From the NCBI RefSeq assembly GCF_003255815.1, contig NC_037669.1, forward strand, positions 125,759,152 through 125,823,151: a DNA stretch of 64,000 nt, read 5' to 3'. A program made the position numbers and the translations under genes. Below, in pieces: positions 45,684 through 56,650 of the stretch (positions are counted from its first letter, which is position 1; each line of letters opens with the position of its first letter). This DNA comes from Theropithecus gelada (lineage: Eukaryota > Chordata > Mammalia > Primates > Cercopithecidae). Below the pieces are notes generated by a model. The model was not told the origin of the DNA and did not search any database. It was given only the letters and a program-made list of their open reading frames with translations.

Positions 45684-46770
45684 GTTTACTTTTCACTCGA
45701 TTAATTGTGTCCTTTGATGAATGAAAGTTTTTGATTTTCATCAAGGCCAATTTATCTAGTTCTTCTTTTTTGTTATCTGTATTTTTTAAGTCCTATCTGT
45801 AAAATAATTGCCAAACTCAATGTCATTATTTTTTTATTCATATTTTCCCTTAAGAGTTTTATATTTTAGCTCTTATGTTTAGGTATTTGATACATTTTGA
45901 GTTAAATTTTGTACACAGTGTAATATAAATATCCAACTTTTTTGCATGTAGATGTAAGTTTTCCCAAGCAAAATTGTTGAAAACACTGTTATTTTCCCAT
46001 TGAATAATTTTGGCACACCTTCAAAAAATAACTGGATTATGAATTCAGGGGTTGATTTCTGGACTGTCTATTACTGCCAGTTAGTATTTATGCCTGTACC
46101 ACACTGTTTTGATTACTGTAGTTTTGTAATAAATTCTGAAAGTAAGGCACATAAGACCTACAAGTGTGTTGTTTCTCAAGATTGTTTTGGCTCTTCAGGT
46201 CCCTTGAGATTCCATGCAAACTTTAGGAGGTATTTTTCTATTTCCGCAAAAAACACCACTGAAATTTTGATAAGGATTTTCACTAAATCTATGGATCATA
46301 TTATGTAGTATTGACATTTTAACATTATTCTAATCAATGAAGATGGATTTCCATTTATTTATATCTTCTTTAATTTCTGTCAGCTTCATTTTGCAGTTTT
46401 TAGTGTACATGTCTTTAGCCCGTTTGGTTACATTTATTTCTAAGTAAATGAATCTTTTTTTTATATTTCCTTTTCAGATTCTTCATTATTAGTGAAAAAT
46501 GATATGCAGCTAAATTTCATGTGTTGATTTTGTATTCTGCAACATTGCTGAATTTAAATTAGAACTGAGCCCTACTAGTTTTTTCCACATTTTTAGGATT
46601 TTCTGTGTGTAAGATAATGTCTTTAAAATAAATAATTTTAGTTTTATTTTTCCAATTTCAATGTATTTCATTTATTTATTTGTTGCCTAATTTCCCTGGT
46701 GAGGAGTCCATTGTTACATTAAATAGAGGGATGAAAGTGGGCATCCTTACATTGTTTGATTCTAAGTTTC
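45684..46770 (-). mobile_element. L1M LINE ORF2, antisense, part 3
   Basis: Continues part 2: 'attaattgtgtcctttgatg' (45701-45720), 'acactgttttgattactgta' (46103-46122), 'aagattgttttggctcttca' (46178-46197), 'gtgggcatccttacattgtt' (46737-46756). Antisense to ORF2 up to the reverse-transcriptase region. Frames are decayed. Confidence 0.88.
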
Positions 46771-47660
46771 TTTTTAAATTATAAACACAGAAATAAAAAT
46801 GCTGAACATATTTGTTTGACTGATGTAATTGAATTTTATGTTCTAAAGGTATGTATTTTATGTTTATGTCAATTTGCAAAATAATTATAATTATCTTTAT
46901 TGTGGGAATTTGGGATCAGTTACTCAATCAAATGATTGCTCAATTCTCTATTTTACTTTTCTCAATAGCAAAGGTATAACAGAAGGAGCTTGTGGAATGC
47001 TCATTAGGTTACAAACAGACTGGTAATTTAACAATTGACTACCAATAGAACAATAAAGCTACATAGGCTTTATTGTCTTGATACAGCACATAATTTTTGA
47101 CTGAAGCAATAGACTTTTTTCATTTTTCTGAAAAGCTTATGTTCAAGATAATATTTGTGTAGCTCTGCAGGAATAGACATCATCTGCTGAGAGGCATTCA
47201 TAAAAATAAATAATAGAGGAATTCCCACCAGCCCTCATATACACTTTCTTTGAAAAGTAGTGACTATCACTGCATTTGGCTTTTTAAATTGGCACTGATT
47301 TCCTTTTTTGGCAAATGAAACTCAATTTTTCAAACAAGCCAACCTTCATTGTCTAATCCTAAATATACGGGCAGCTTTATCACTTACATTTGGCATGGAA
47401 GGCTATACAAATCTATTTGGCTAATTTAATTCACTGAAAGAGGTAATTTTCTAAATAACTTCTATTGGCCTAAAGAAGGTAAGATGCTGCCAGGTGGGTT
47501 TGTTCTCATTGGCACAATCATATCAGGACATAAATGGCATCCTCACTCTGGGTTTCTAGACACACAAACTATCTAACATACAACTAAGCAAAGGGATTTG
47601 TACTCTTTCTGTATTGCTGAGATTCTCTTAACCTTTGTTATATATGTTTTGATCTATATA
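46771..47660. other. Unassigned AT-rich sequence
   Basis: No gene or repeat family recognised. Confidence 0.35.
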
Positions 47661-47931
47661 TGTGACCCTTGGACAACACAGGTTTGAACTGCAAGGGTCC
47701 ACTTATATACAGATTATTTTTAATCAATATGTTTATTTATTAAGGTATGTATGAATACATAAAGTACACACAGATACTAGTCTATTTGTATGTTAATCAT
47801 TTATGTTTTCAGTAAGGCTTCCAGTCAATAGTGGGCTATAGTAGTTAAGTTTGAGGAGTCAAATTTATGCATAAATTGTCAATTGCGTGAGAATTGGCAC
47901 CCCAACCCCAACATTGTCCAATGGTCAACTG
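47661..47931. mobile_element. Tigger/MER44-like nonautonomous DNA transposon
   Basis: Both terminal inverted repeats are visible: 'tgacccttggacaacacagg' at 47663-47682 and its counterpart 'attgtccaatggtcaactg' ending at 47931. TA flanks both ends, the usual pogo-class target. No transposase frame. Confidence 0.8.
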
Positions 47932-47999
47932 TATATAAATATATATAAATGTATAGTATATATAAACTATTTCTGTTATATTAATGATTAGGATTTTTA

Positions 48000-48325
48000 A
48001 ATGTTTGTGTTTTGAAATATAACACATACACATAAAATGCATAAAATGAATCTATAATGAAACAAATTATCACAGCAAGCAACCATGTAATACTCATCCA
48101 AAAAAAGAAATAGACTCAACACATAGTCCTTTCTGTACAATCTTCACTCCAACCATCTTCCTCATCAAAGGTGACCACTACTCTGACATCTGATTCTAAA
48201 GTTCAAATTTGCCATTAGGAATCCTTAAATAAATTGGATAATATATTATGTATTCTTTGATATCTGACTTGTATAATTACTTACCTCTCAATAATACTTT
48301 TACTTGTCTGAGCAGGGTTATTGCT
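48000..48325 (-). mobile_element. Ancient L1ME 3' region, antisense
   Basis: Decayed: 'aaaggtgaccactactctga' (48166-48185) with surrounding antisense L1ME order. Not certain. Confidence 0.5.
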
Positions 48326-48393
48326 TGTTTTTCACTAGTTTAGTTTTTTTAAAAATTTGTTCAATTCTATTTATTGGAAATGATGTTATTTCA

Positions 48394-49079
48394 TGCCTAA
48401 CAAGTACTGGTGAGGTTGTGGAGAAAAGGGAACACTTATATACTCCTGGTGAAAATATCAATTAGTTCAGCCACTGTAGAAAGCTTTTGGAGATTTCGCC
48501 AAGAACTTAGAACAAGATTACCATCTGAGCCAGCAATTCCATTATTGGGTTTATACCCAAAGGAATGTAAATCATTCTACCATAAAGACACAAGCATGCA
48601 TATGTCCATCACAGCACTACCTGCTTTTTCACAATAGCACTGCTATTTTACAATAGCAAAGACATGGAATCAACCTGAATACCCATTGGTGGTAGGCTGG
48701 ATAAAGAAAATGTGGTACATATATACCACGGAATACTACACAGTCATTTAAAACAATGAGATCATGTCCTTTGCAAAATATGGATGAAGCTAGAGGCCAT
48801 TATCCTAAGCCAACTAACATAGGAACAGAAAACCAAATATTGCATGTTCTCGCTTATAAGTGGGAGCTAAACACTGAGTGGGAACAACAGACATTAGGGT
48901 CTATTTGAGAGTGGAGGTTGGCAGGAGGAGGAGGATCAAGAAACTACCTATTGAGTACAATGCTTATTACTTGGGTGATGAAATAATCTGTACACCAAGC
49001 CCCTGTGACACACAATTTACCCATGTAACAAACTTCCACATATACATGCAAATCTAAAATAAAAGTTAAAAAAAAAAAA
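48394..49079 (+). mobile_element. L1 LINE ORF2 end and 3' UTR, sense
   Basis: 'gccagcaattccattattgg' (48529-48548), 'acaatagcaaagacatggaa' (48650-48669), 'gttctcgcttataagtggga' (48846-48865) and an A-run at 49068-49079. 5'-truncated, older primate L1. 'gttatttcat' occurs before (48385-48394) and shortly after (49104-49113), a possible target duplication. Confidence 0.88.
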
Positions 49080-49084
49080 GAAAC

Positions 49085-51600
49085 AGAAAATGGTATTTTT
49101 AAAGTTATTTCATTTTGATTTTTGTACCTGGTATATGCATATACATTTTATATTTGTGTGCTGAGCTTATGTTCAGTATTTTTCCTAAACTCAGTTCTTC
49201 ATTTTAACAATTTATTTGGAGATTTGTCTCTACTTTCTGGTACATCATTATGCTGTCTGTAATGACACTTTTATTTCTCATTTTACAATATTTATTAATT
49301 TTTCTCATTTGTGCTTTTATTATATTGGGTTGGACCTCTAGTAAGATGTTGAATAGAAATAATGATAAGATGTATCATTTTTTTCTTATTTTAAATAAAA
49401 GTAATTTAAAATCATACTGTAAAGTATGAGGTTAGCTACATACCATTGTACATACTCGATGTTACACTGAGAAAATATTCTTCAATTTCTGGTTTTCTAA
49501 ATTTTTTTTTCATGACTAAGTGTTTAATTTGTTAAGGGAGTTGTATATGTTGAAATCAAATGATTTAATGTACTACTAAAAAACATGGGTCATTTTTCAA
49601 ATGTTAAGCTCAACTTATATTTATGAGATAAACCCAAGTTGATTATGATATGCTGCTCTTCTTATATTTCATTGTATGTTTTGGTTAATATTTTAGATTT
49701 TTGCATCTGTGTTCATGATTTAAATCGGCCTATATTTTTTGCCAGTGATAACATTCTTGACAGAATATGTTATCAACATTTGTTCCTATTTTTCCCAATC
49801 TTGGGGAGACTCGTGCAATACTGGCATTTATTCTTCCCTACATATTTGGTTGAATTAATTGGTCATAGCATCTGGAACTGTAATTATCTCTATAGGAAAG
49901 TTTTAGATTTTATATTAAATTATTCAGTAAATGTAGTAATATTTGATTATTTTATTTCACCTATGTCAAATTTAACAAGTTACATTTTTTCTAGGACTGT
50001 CCATATCATCTAAACATTTTAATGTGGAGTAAAATTGTTCATAATATTCTCTTGGTGTCTTCTAAATTTTAACAGTTTCTAATATTAGATAATCTCTCTT
50101 GTTTTCCTTCCCATCCTGCCTCCCTCCCTCCCTCCCTCCCTCCCTCCCTCCCTCCCTTCCTTCCTTCCTTCCTTCCTTCCTTCCTTCCTTCCTTCCTTCC
50201 TTCTTTCCTTCCTTCTTTCCTTCCTTCCTTCCTTCCCTCCTTCCCTCTAACTTTTACAAGGCATTTATCAATTACAAAGACTGTCAAAGATACAATTCTG
50301 GGGTTTATTGATCAACTTTTTATTTTTGCATTCTTAAGCTGTAATCTTATATTATTTCCTTGCAAATAACTTCTTTTGTCTTAATTTGCTCCTTTTAAAG
50401 CTTATTGAGAAGGACACTTAGATCATTGATTTTCAAATGTTCTTTTCTAAGATATCAATTTAAGCCTATAAATTTTCCACAAATTTTCACTCTGGTTTTT
50501 CTTTTATTTATAGGTTATATACAACTATCTCAGTTATATACATCTAGTGACTCATAAGTGTGCATATAGATACAGAGGTAGAGATACAAAATTATGTATT
50601 TATGTCTAGCAGAAATATATCATGATCAAAGTATAGTCTGAATATAATTTCAATTTGTGTAAATGCCATTATGGAGTCTGAAGTTGTTGATTACAAACTA
50701 AAAATAAGTCAATTAGGACAAATTTTTAGTTAAATTCTTGAAATCTTTCATAGTTTTACAGTTTTTTTCTGTTTCTATAACCATTAGTAAGGAACGATAA
50801 ACTTTCCACTATAATTATACATTTTTCTTTTACTCTTTTCAGTGCTGTCATGTTTCAAGGTTTTACTATTGGCTGCATTAAAAATTCAAAATTTTAAATA
50901 TTCCTAGTGAATTATGTCTTTTCTTCATGAGGTATATATTCTAATGTCTTGCTATGCATTCTGCATTAAAGTATACTTTTTTAGTTATAGTTACAGTAAT
51001 GTTCTTTGGGCTTATGTTTTCGTGTTCTAAATTGTACTACCCATTTATTTCAATCTCTCTCTCTATCTCTGTCTTTCTCGCTCTCCCCTTCCTCCCTCAG
51101 AAATTTCACTGTGTGAACCTAAGGGTGTGTGTTTTTTCACCTTTTTTTTTTTTTTTTTTTCATTCTCAAAGTCTCTGTGATTGGTTGATATTTCTGTTGT
51201 GGTCAATTTTGGAAAATTTGCAGAAATGGTATCTCTAAATATTGCTTCTTCCTCATTTTTTCTTTCTTCCCATATTGAAAATCAAATTACACATGTTTTT
51301 GTTCTTCTAATTGTGTTCTTTCTGTCTCTGAAATACTGCCCTGTGTTTAACATACTTCATCTCTTCTCACTTCATTCTGGAAATTTTCTTGTGATCTATT
51401 TCAAATAAACAAAATCTTTCTTTAGCTATATCTACTTTATGGTTGAACCAATCTATTAAATTCTTTATTTAGTTTCTTTTTTTTTTTTAAGTTCTAGAAT
51501 ATTCATTTTTTAAAAAGCCTCATGCTCTGCCAAATATTTCTAATTTATCATTTATCTCCTTGAATATAACAAGCAAAGTTGTTTAAACTCTTAAACACAG
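49085..51600 (-). mobile_element. Ancient L1M/HAL1-like remnants, antisense
   Basis: Antisense L1M-like blocks: 'tctagtaagatgttgaatag' (49337-49356), 'aaatcggcctatattttttg' (49722-49741), 'cacttagatcattgattttc' (50414-50433), 'gcagaaatggtatctctaaa' (51220-51239) and 'gttctagaatattcattttt' (51491-51510). Continuity is patchy, and more than one copy may be present. The open frame 49639-50013 is a by-product of this antisense sequence. Confidence 0.6.
50107..50247 (+). repeat. (CCCT)n(CCTT)n pyrimidine array
   Basis: CCCT units to about 50155, then CCTT with a few CTTT interruptions to 50247, within the antisense L1M. Confidence 0.97.
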
Positions 51601-53084
51601 TTAGAGATCACTAGAAATCTGGGATTACCTAATTTAGTTTCAGACTTGAAATAATTTAAAACTAGGCATCAGTGTATGGGAGAGCTACACCGCTTGTTGT
51701 TTACTTAAGTTTTCTCTCTAGACTTGAGGGAGTTTCAAAAGCATTGCTCAGCTTCTCAAACACTGAGCTACCCTTTTAAGAATCAGCTTAAGCTATCTGA
51801 GAGAAATTAGCACAAATAACAACCATGAGCACGAAAACATACGTGTCCATAGAATTGTATCGTATCATTTTTACACGTATTCCTATAACATTAAATACCA
51901 TTCTTGAACAAGCATGTCTCTTCCATCATGATCTTGACACATTGGATAGTGCCTTGTATATACTAACTACTCAATACATCTTATAAATTTAAAGTATTTG
52001 ATAGAAGTATAAGAATTATCATTAAAATCTTTAGTGGCTATTTTTAACTGGCTATTTTAACCCTTAGCCTTCTTCAAAAATGCATATAAAACATAATTAA
52101 ATGTAAATGTAAAATTATATTTTTTAAATAGATTCCAAGGCTTAAAAAAAACAATTTAACAACATCGTAAAGAAACTCATATTGTAAATTGTTTATAATA
52201 AAAATATTTCATGCATGTATCCAAATGCATCAGTAAAAAATAGTTATTTATAATTATATACAGATAATAGATATTTAAATACTAAATAAATAAATGTAAT
52301 AATTATTAATAATTTTCCAATCTCTCTGTGACTTCATGAAGCTCTAGTAGTTACTCAAATTAGTGAAGTAATCAAGTTTAAGGGTTTTCGTATTCAAGTT
52401 CAGGGTCCCCTGTAGCCTTAGGCACTGTTCTTCTTAAGATACTTAGTCTTTCTCTACTTTCCCTGGAGTTAGAAGCAAATAGCAATTATCTTTGACAGTT
52501 TATACACTGCTGCTGTAATTTATAGTGGAATAATCTCTGATTGTGTTTTGTTCCATTTTAGTCACCAGTACACTGTTTAACTCCTTCAAATTATGTTCAA
52601 GATGTGATGTTCTTAATGGTTTAGGACTACTAGACAGAATTCTGTCTCTATCTGATGGGATGATACAGTCCCTGTTTAGAGATGTCGGTGCTCAGCTCCT
52701 TTTGTTTGTCTCTAGCCCTTTAAAAGAAAGATATTATTTACTCTTTTCCTTTCAATGTTTAGGATCCCTTCTTTCCTTTTTTCCAAGCAGAGTTACTCAT
52801 TACCAGTCCACCTTCTATTCTTCTATGTACAGTTCCACTCTTATCTTGTCTGAAGCTATTGTTTAAGCAAATAGTTGGATTTTTCTACCACTTACTTACA
52901 TGTGAGTGTTTGTTGATGCTTTCCAACCCTCAAGATGAGCAGGGGAAAAAAATGGCCTTGGAAAACAATGCTAAGAGGCTGAGAAAAGTATGCAGAAAAT
53001 GTGCAGATTAAAATTTAGAGATATAATACAGGTACGTACGTTATCTTATTTATATAAACCTAACAGTCTGAAAAGAGAGAAAAA
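51601..53084. other. Unassigned AT-rich sequence
   Basis: No gene or repeat family recognised with confidence; a trace of L2 3' end may lie at 51930-51985. Confidence 0.35.
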
Positions 53085-53300
53085 AGCCTTTATTTTATTC
53101 CTACTATGTTTCAGATCACATGGAAAATATGTTTATATTTATTAAGAATTATAATGTTTTAAGACAGATGTTTACAGATGAGGAAACTAAACTTGAGAGT
53201 AGTTAAGTTGGTTTGCCAAATGTCACATAGTAAGACAAATGGTCAGAATTTAAACCCAGGTCCTGTTGGCTTCTTAACTAGGCCTGCAGATTTCTATTTC
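53085..53300 (-). mobile_element. MIR SINE, antisense
   Basis: 'ttacagatgaggaaactaaa' (53171-53190), 'tttgccaaatgtcacatag' and 'atttaaacccaggtcctgtt' (53249-53268) in MIR order. Confidence 0.85.
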
Positions 53301-53734
53301 ATGCTTATACTTATGTTGAAGATATAAAAATATACGTATCTAAATCTATGTCTTTTCTCATTTTAGATTTTATATATGACTTCATTTGCACAGATTAAAG
53401 TCATTTTCCACTGGGCTAAATATTCAGAGCTGAATAATTTTTATAGGCAATGAATTAATGTATATGAAAACGTAATGAATATTAAGTATTACAATTAGGT
53501 AGAACCTTCATTTCTTATCCCTTTTCCTCTGCAAAGGGGAAAAAGGAGGGATTAAAAAATGCTTGATTCCCTCCTGATTTACTGTAACTGCCATTTAAAA
53601 TAATGAGTTGCGCCAGAGTTCCCAAGTTGCTGTATAGATATTATTTAAATTGGACTATTGGACAAGCAGGAAGAGGAAGGCTAGTGTAGAGGAATGGGCT
53701 ATTAAGAAATGATACTGATCATATTTATATTTTA

Positions 53735-53900
53735 TAAACATTTGTTATTGACCAGGCACTTTGCAGAGAGCTTTGCATTTATTACCTAATTACTAATTTC
53801 ATTGATCATTAAATCTTTTTTTTAACCCTATGAAATAGTATATAATACCTTTTTTATAAGTGATAAAACAAAATGGAGAATGCCTAAGAATAAGATTAGT
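53735..53900 (-). mobile_element. MIR SINE, antisense, 3' half
   Basis: 'accaggcactttgcagagag' (53751-53770), 'aaccctatgaaatagtatat' (53824-53843) and a decayed core. Confidence 0.75.
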
Positions 53901-53971
53901 ACAGTGATAACAGCGATTTTAAAATTTAATTTGGGTATCTTTCCAATTTTTGCTGTTCAAGCTTTACATCA

Positions 53972-54048
53972 GTGCTTCCCAAACATTAGGCAGCAAAAAA
54001 TCATTGGGGGATCTTATTAAAATGCACATTCTAATTTTGTAGTTGGAG
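53972..54048 (+). mobile_element. MER5-like MITE, first half
   Basis: 'cagtgcttcccaaacattag' (53971-53990) is the terminal inverted repeat region; resumes at 54474 after the LTR. Confidence 0.7.
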
Positions 54049-54473
54049 TGATTTGGATATGGTTTACTTGTCCCCACCAAAGCTCATATTGAAGTTTGGT
54101 CCCCATCGTGATGGTGTTGGGAGGTGGGGCCTAGAGGCTGGTGTTTGGGCTATGGGGATGAATTCCTTATGGGTAGCTTGGTGCTATTTTCCTGGGATTG
54201 AGTGATTCTGGCTCTCATGAGACAGGATTAGTTCTCTCAAGAGTGAATTGTTACAAAGCCAGGATACCTCTCAGGTTTTCACCTTTTTTCATGTGCCTGC
54301 TTCTCATCTTATCTTCTCAGCCATATTTTGATGTGGCACAAAAGCCCTCTCCAGAAGACAAGCAGTCATCAGCATCATGCTTTTTGTCCAGCCAACAGAA
54401 CTGCCAAATAAACCTCTTTTCTTCGTCAATTACCTAGCCACAGATATTCCTTTAAGCAACACAAATTAAGACA
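54049..54473 (+). mobile_element. MaLR LTR, sense, solitary, nested in MER5
   Basis: Starts TG ('tgatttggatatggtttact'), has 'ggtgttgggaggtggggcct' (54113-54132) and 'gccaaataaacctcttttct' (54403-54422, containing AATAAA), ends 'aaattaagaca'. The interrupted MER5 on either side fixes both borders. Confidence 0.85.
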
Positions 54474-54545
54474 GTAGGTCTCAGGTGGCATCAGACATTC
54501 TGCACTCAAACAAGCTCCCACGAACCATCCTTTAAGATACAAGAC
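54474..54545 (+). mobile_element. MER5-like MITE, second half
   Basis: 'gtaggtctcaggtggcatca' (54474-54493) followed by 'aacaagctcccacgaacc' continues the MER5 consensus after the LTR. Confidence 0.7.
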
Positions 54546-54884
54546 TTTAGGTAACTGCTTTTCCATCAAGCTAAGTCCAATTCTTAAAGGCCTTTATATT
54601 GATTTTACATTCGTTAAAAATGAAGTATGTATTAATATTTAAATTCATTAAATAAATTTAGTAACCAGATACACACCTGTCACTTGATAACTTAGACTCT
54701 GAAAGAATAGATAATTCTAAACTTTGTACTTTATGACTACGAATTAGGGTCCATGTCCTATCAATGTCTCCAGAAACAAGTTCACCTTTTCTGGCTTTAT
54801 ACAAATGTTTTATAGAAATTGTCCCTGTCCCATTACCAGTGAGACACTGATCCATGAACTGTTGAGTTTGCTCTAGCCTTAAAT

Positions 54885-55425
54885 TAGTTTTCTATAATCA
54901 TAAATTTAGTGACTTTAAACACTACAAATTTATTGTTTTAGAATTCCATGGGTCAGTACTGCAGTGGACTCTAAGAGAGGTTCTGTTTGCTTGCTTGTTC
55001 AGATTGTTGGCAGAATGTTCCATCCAGCAGGTAGGACTGAGGTCTCTATTGCTGCTGGTTGTCAGTTGAGGCCGTTACTAGCTCCTGGAGATTGCTTGCA
55101 CTCTTCAGCTCATGGCACCCTTCCTCTATTTTCAAAGTCAGCAACAGCTAATGGAATCTTTCTCATGCTTAAAGTATTTCCTGCCTCTTCTGTCATATCT
55201 CTCTAACTCTCTCTTGCACTCACCAGAAATAATGTGTTTCTAAGGATGTATATGAATAGATTGGGCCTATTTGAATAATTTAGGATAAGCTATCCATTTC
55301 GAAGTCTGTAATCTTCATCAGATATGCAGAATCCCTTTTTACCAAGAAAATTTACATTCGGGATTTCAGAATTCCCAGAATTATGATGTGCACCTATTTG
55401 GGGGACTATTATTCTAACACACAAA
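54885..55425 (-). mobile_element. MLT1-type MaLR LTR, antisense
   Basis: 'tttagtgactttaaacacta' (54905-54924), 'ggcacccttcctctattttc' (55115-55134), 'agtcagcaacagctaatgg' and 'gggggactattattctaac' (55399-55417) follow antisense MLT1. Decayed but ordered. Confidence 0.7.
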
Positions 55426-56426
55426 CCTGTTGTGTAGGACAGGCTTATTTTAGCTAGATTTATTAGCTAAAATGAGAAAAACTAAGTGAAACGGAAGAAG
55501 AATGTATTAAAGTTTCTAAGATAGCCCTCGGAAATTCTAGGAGGGCCAGAAAACTGGATTTAGAGATTATGCAGCCAGAAGTGATATCTAAGCCAATCAC
55601 TAAACTATTCACAGGCTTGATTCCAGAACAGGCATTGCACAACATGAATATGGGACTCTAAGCCCAGCCCTTCCGCAACAGTTGTTTCTCAGTCTCAGTG
55701 TCTATGCCAACCTCTGCCATATTTACTGGGTATGAATTCCTCAAAATGCCTGTTTCTTCCTTTTTTGCCCTGCTGAACACTGAAATATTGTGGTGGTACA
55801 TTTCACTGGGGAAAATGAGTAAATGTCTCCTAGCCACCAAGAAGGTGACAAATTAAATTTTCAATTTTTCTTTAGTATCAGTTTTGCCAAATACAGGGAA
55901 AAAATAATTTTTAAAAATTTCTGATCTATTAGTGTGACTCTACAACCTACATAATCCTTTGATTTAAATAAAGCTCTAAGAAAGCTAGTCCTCACTTGCC
56001 CATTCCTCCCCTTCAGCATAGAATAAGAATGCTTCTCCAAGCCTCCCAAAAGGCCTAGGGAGTCCACCTACACTATGTTAGTTAATACAGTAACATTCAT
56101 AGTTGTATTTTTGTATTTTGAAAAGATTGTGACATTTAAAGACTCAATAACTCAGAGAATCATAAAAGTAAAACCTCAAATATTTCTTAAGAGTTCTCCT
56201 AATTCGGCAGCGGGGACAATTTAGGTTTCTTTGTTTATATTTGTGGAATTTTATATCAACTCAAGGTGTTTCTCTCTAGTCATAGGGCTCTGGAGCCTGG
56301 ATTAAGTGACCCTAACAATAGCCTGTGTTATATACATTATTTTTAACTTACAAATCACATTAATACAGTAATTTTTGCTCGTGTCTACTATCTAGAAATT
56401 ACTATGAACAATAGTGCACTGTCTGT
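55426..56426. other. Unassigned AT-rich sequence
   Basis: No gene or repeat recognised. A small perfect inverted repeat, 'attttagct' (55447-55455) and 'agctaaaat' (55465-55473), lies at its start. Confidence 0.35.
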
Positions 56427-56650
56427 CAGTATAGTTGGGGGATTGATTCCAGGATGCTACATAAACACAAAATTGGTGCATACTCAAATCCCGCAGTCCG
56501 GCCTGTGGAATATATATATACTAAAATTTTGGCACTATGTATAGGCAGGTTTGCATACCACAAAGGTTTTATTTGTTTGGTGGAAAAAAATTTTTGAGTA
56601 TAAGTGGACCTAGGTAGTTTAATTCTGTGTTGATTAAGGGTGATCCGTCT
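56427..56650 (-). mobile_element. Tigger/MER44-like DNA transposon fragment
   Basis: 'ggtgcatactcaaatcccgc' (56475-56494) and 'gagtataagtggacctaggt' (56596-56615), with an end like 'gttgattaagggtgatccgtc', resemble Tigger-class nonautonomous elements. Orientation is tentative. Confidence 0.65.

Noticed and set aside
49639..50013. 124-codon plus-strand frame
   Set aside because: Antisense of old L1 sequence; no protein family resemblance.
52543..52866. 107-codon plus-strand frame
   Set aside because: Unassigned AT-rich DNA with no domain, conserved motif or gene context.
56205..56230. 'attcggcagcggggaca' as a possible U6 snRNA start
   Set aside because: Only a few bases resemble U6; nothing of the rest of the RNA follows.
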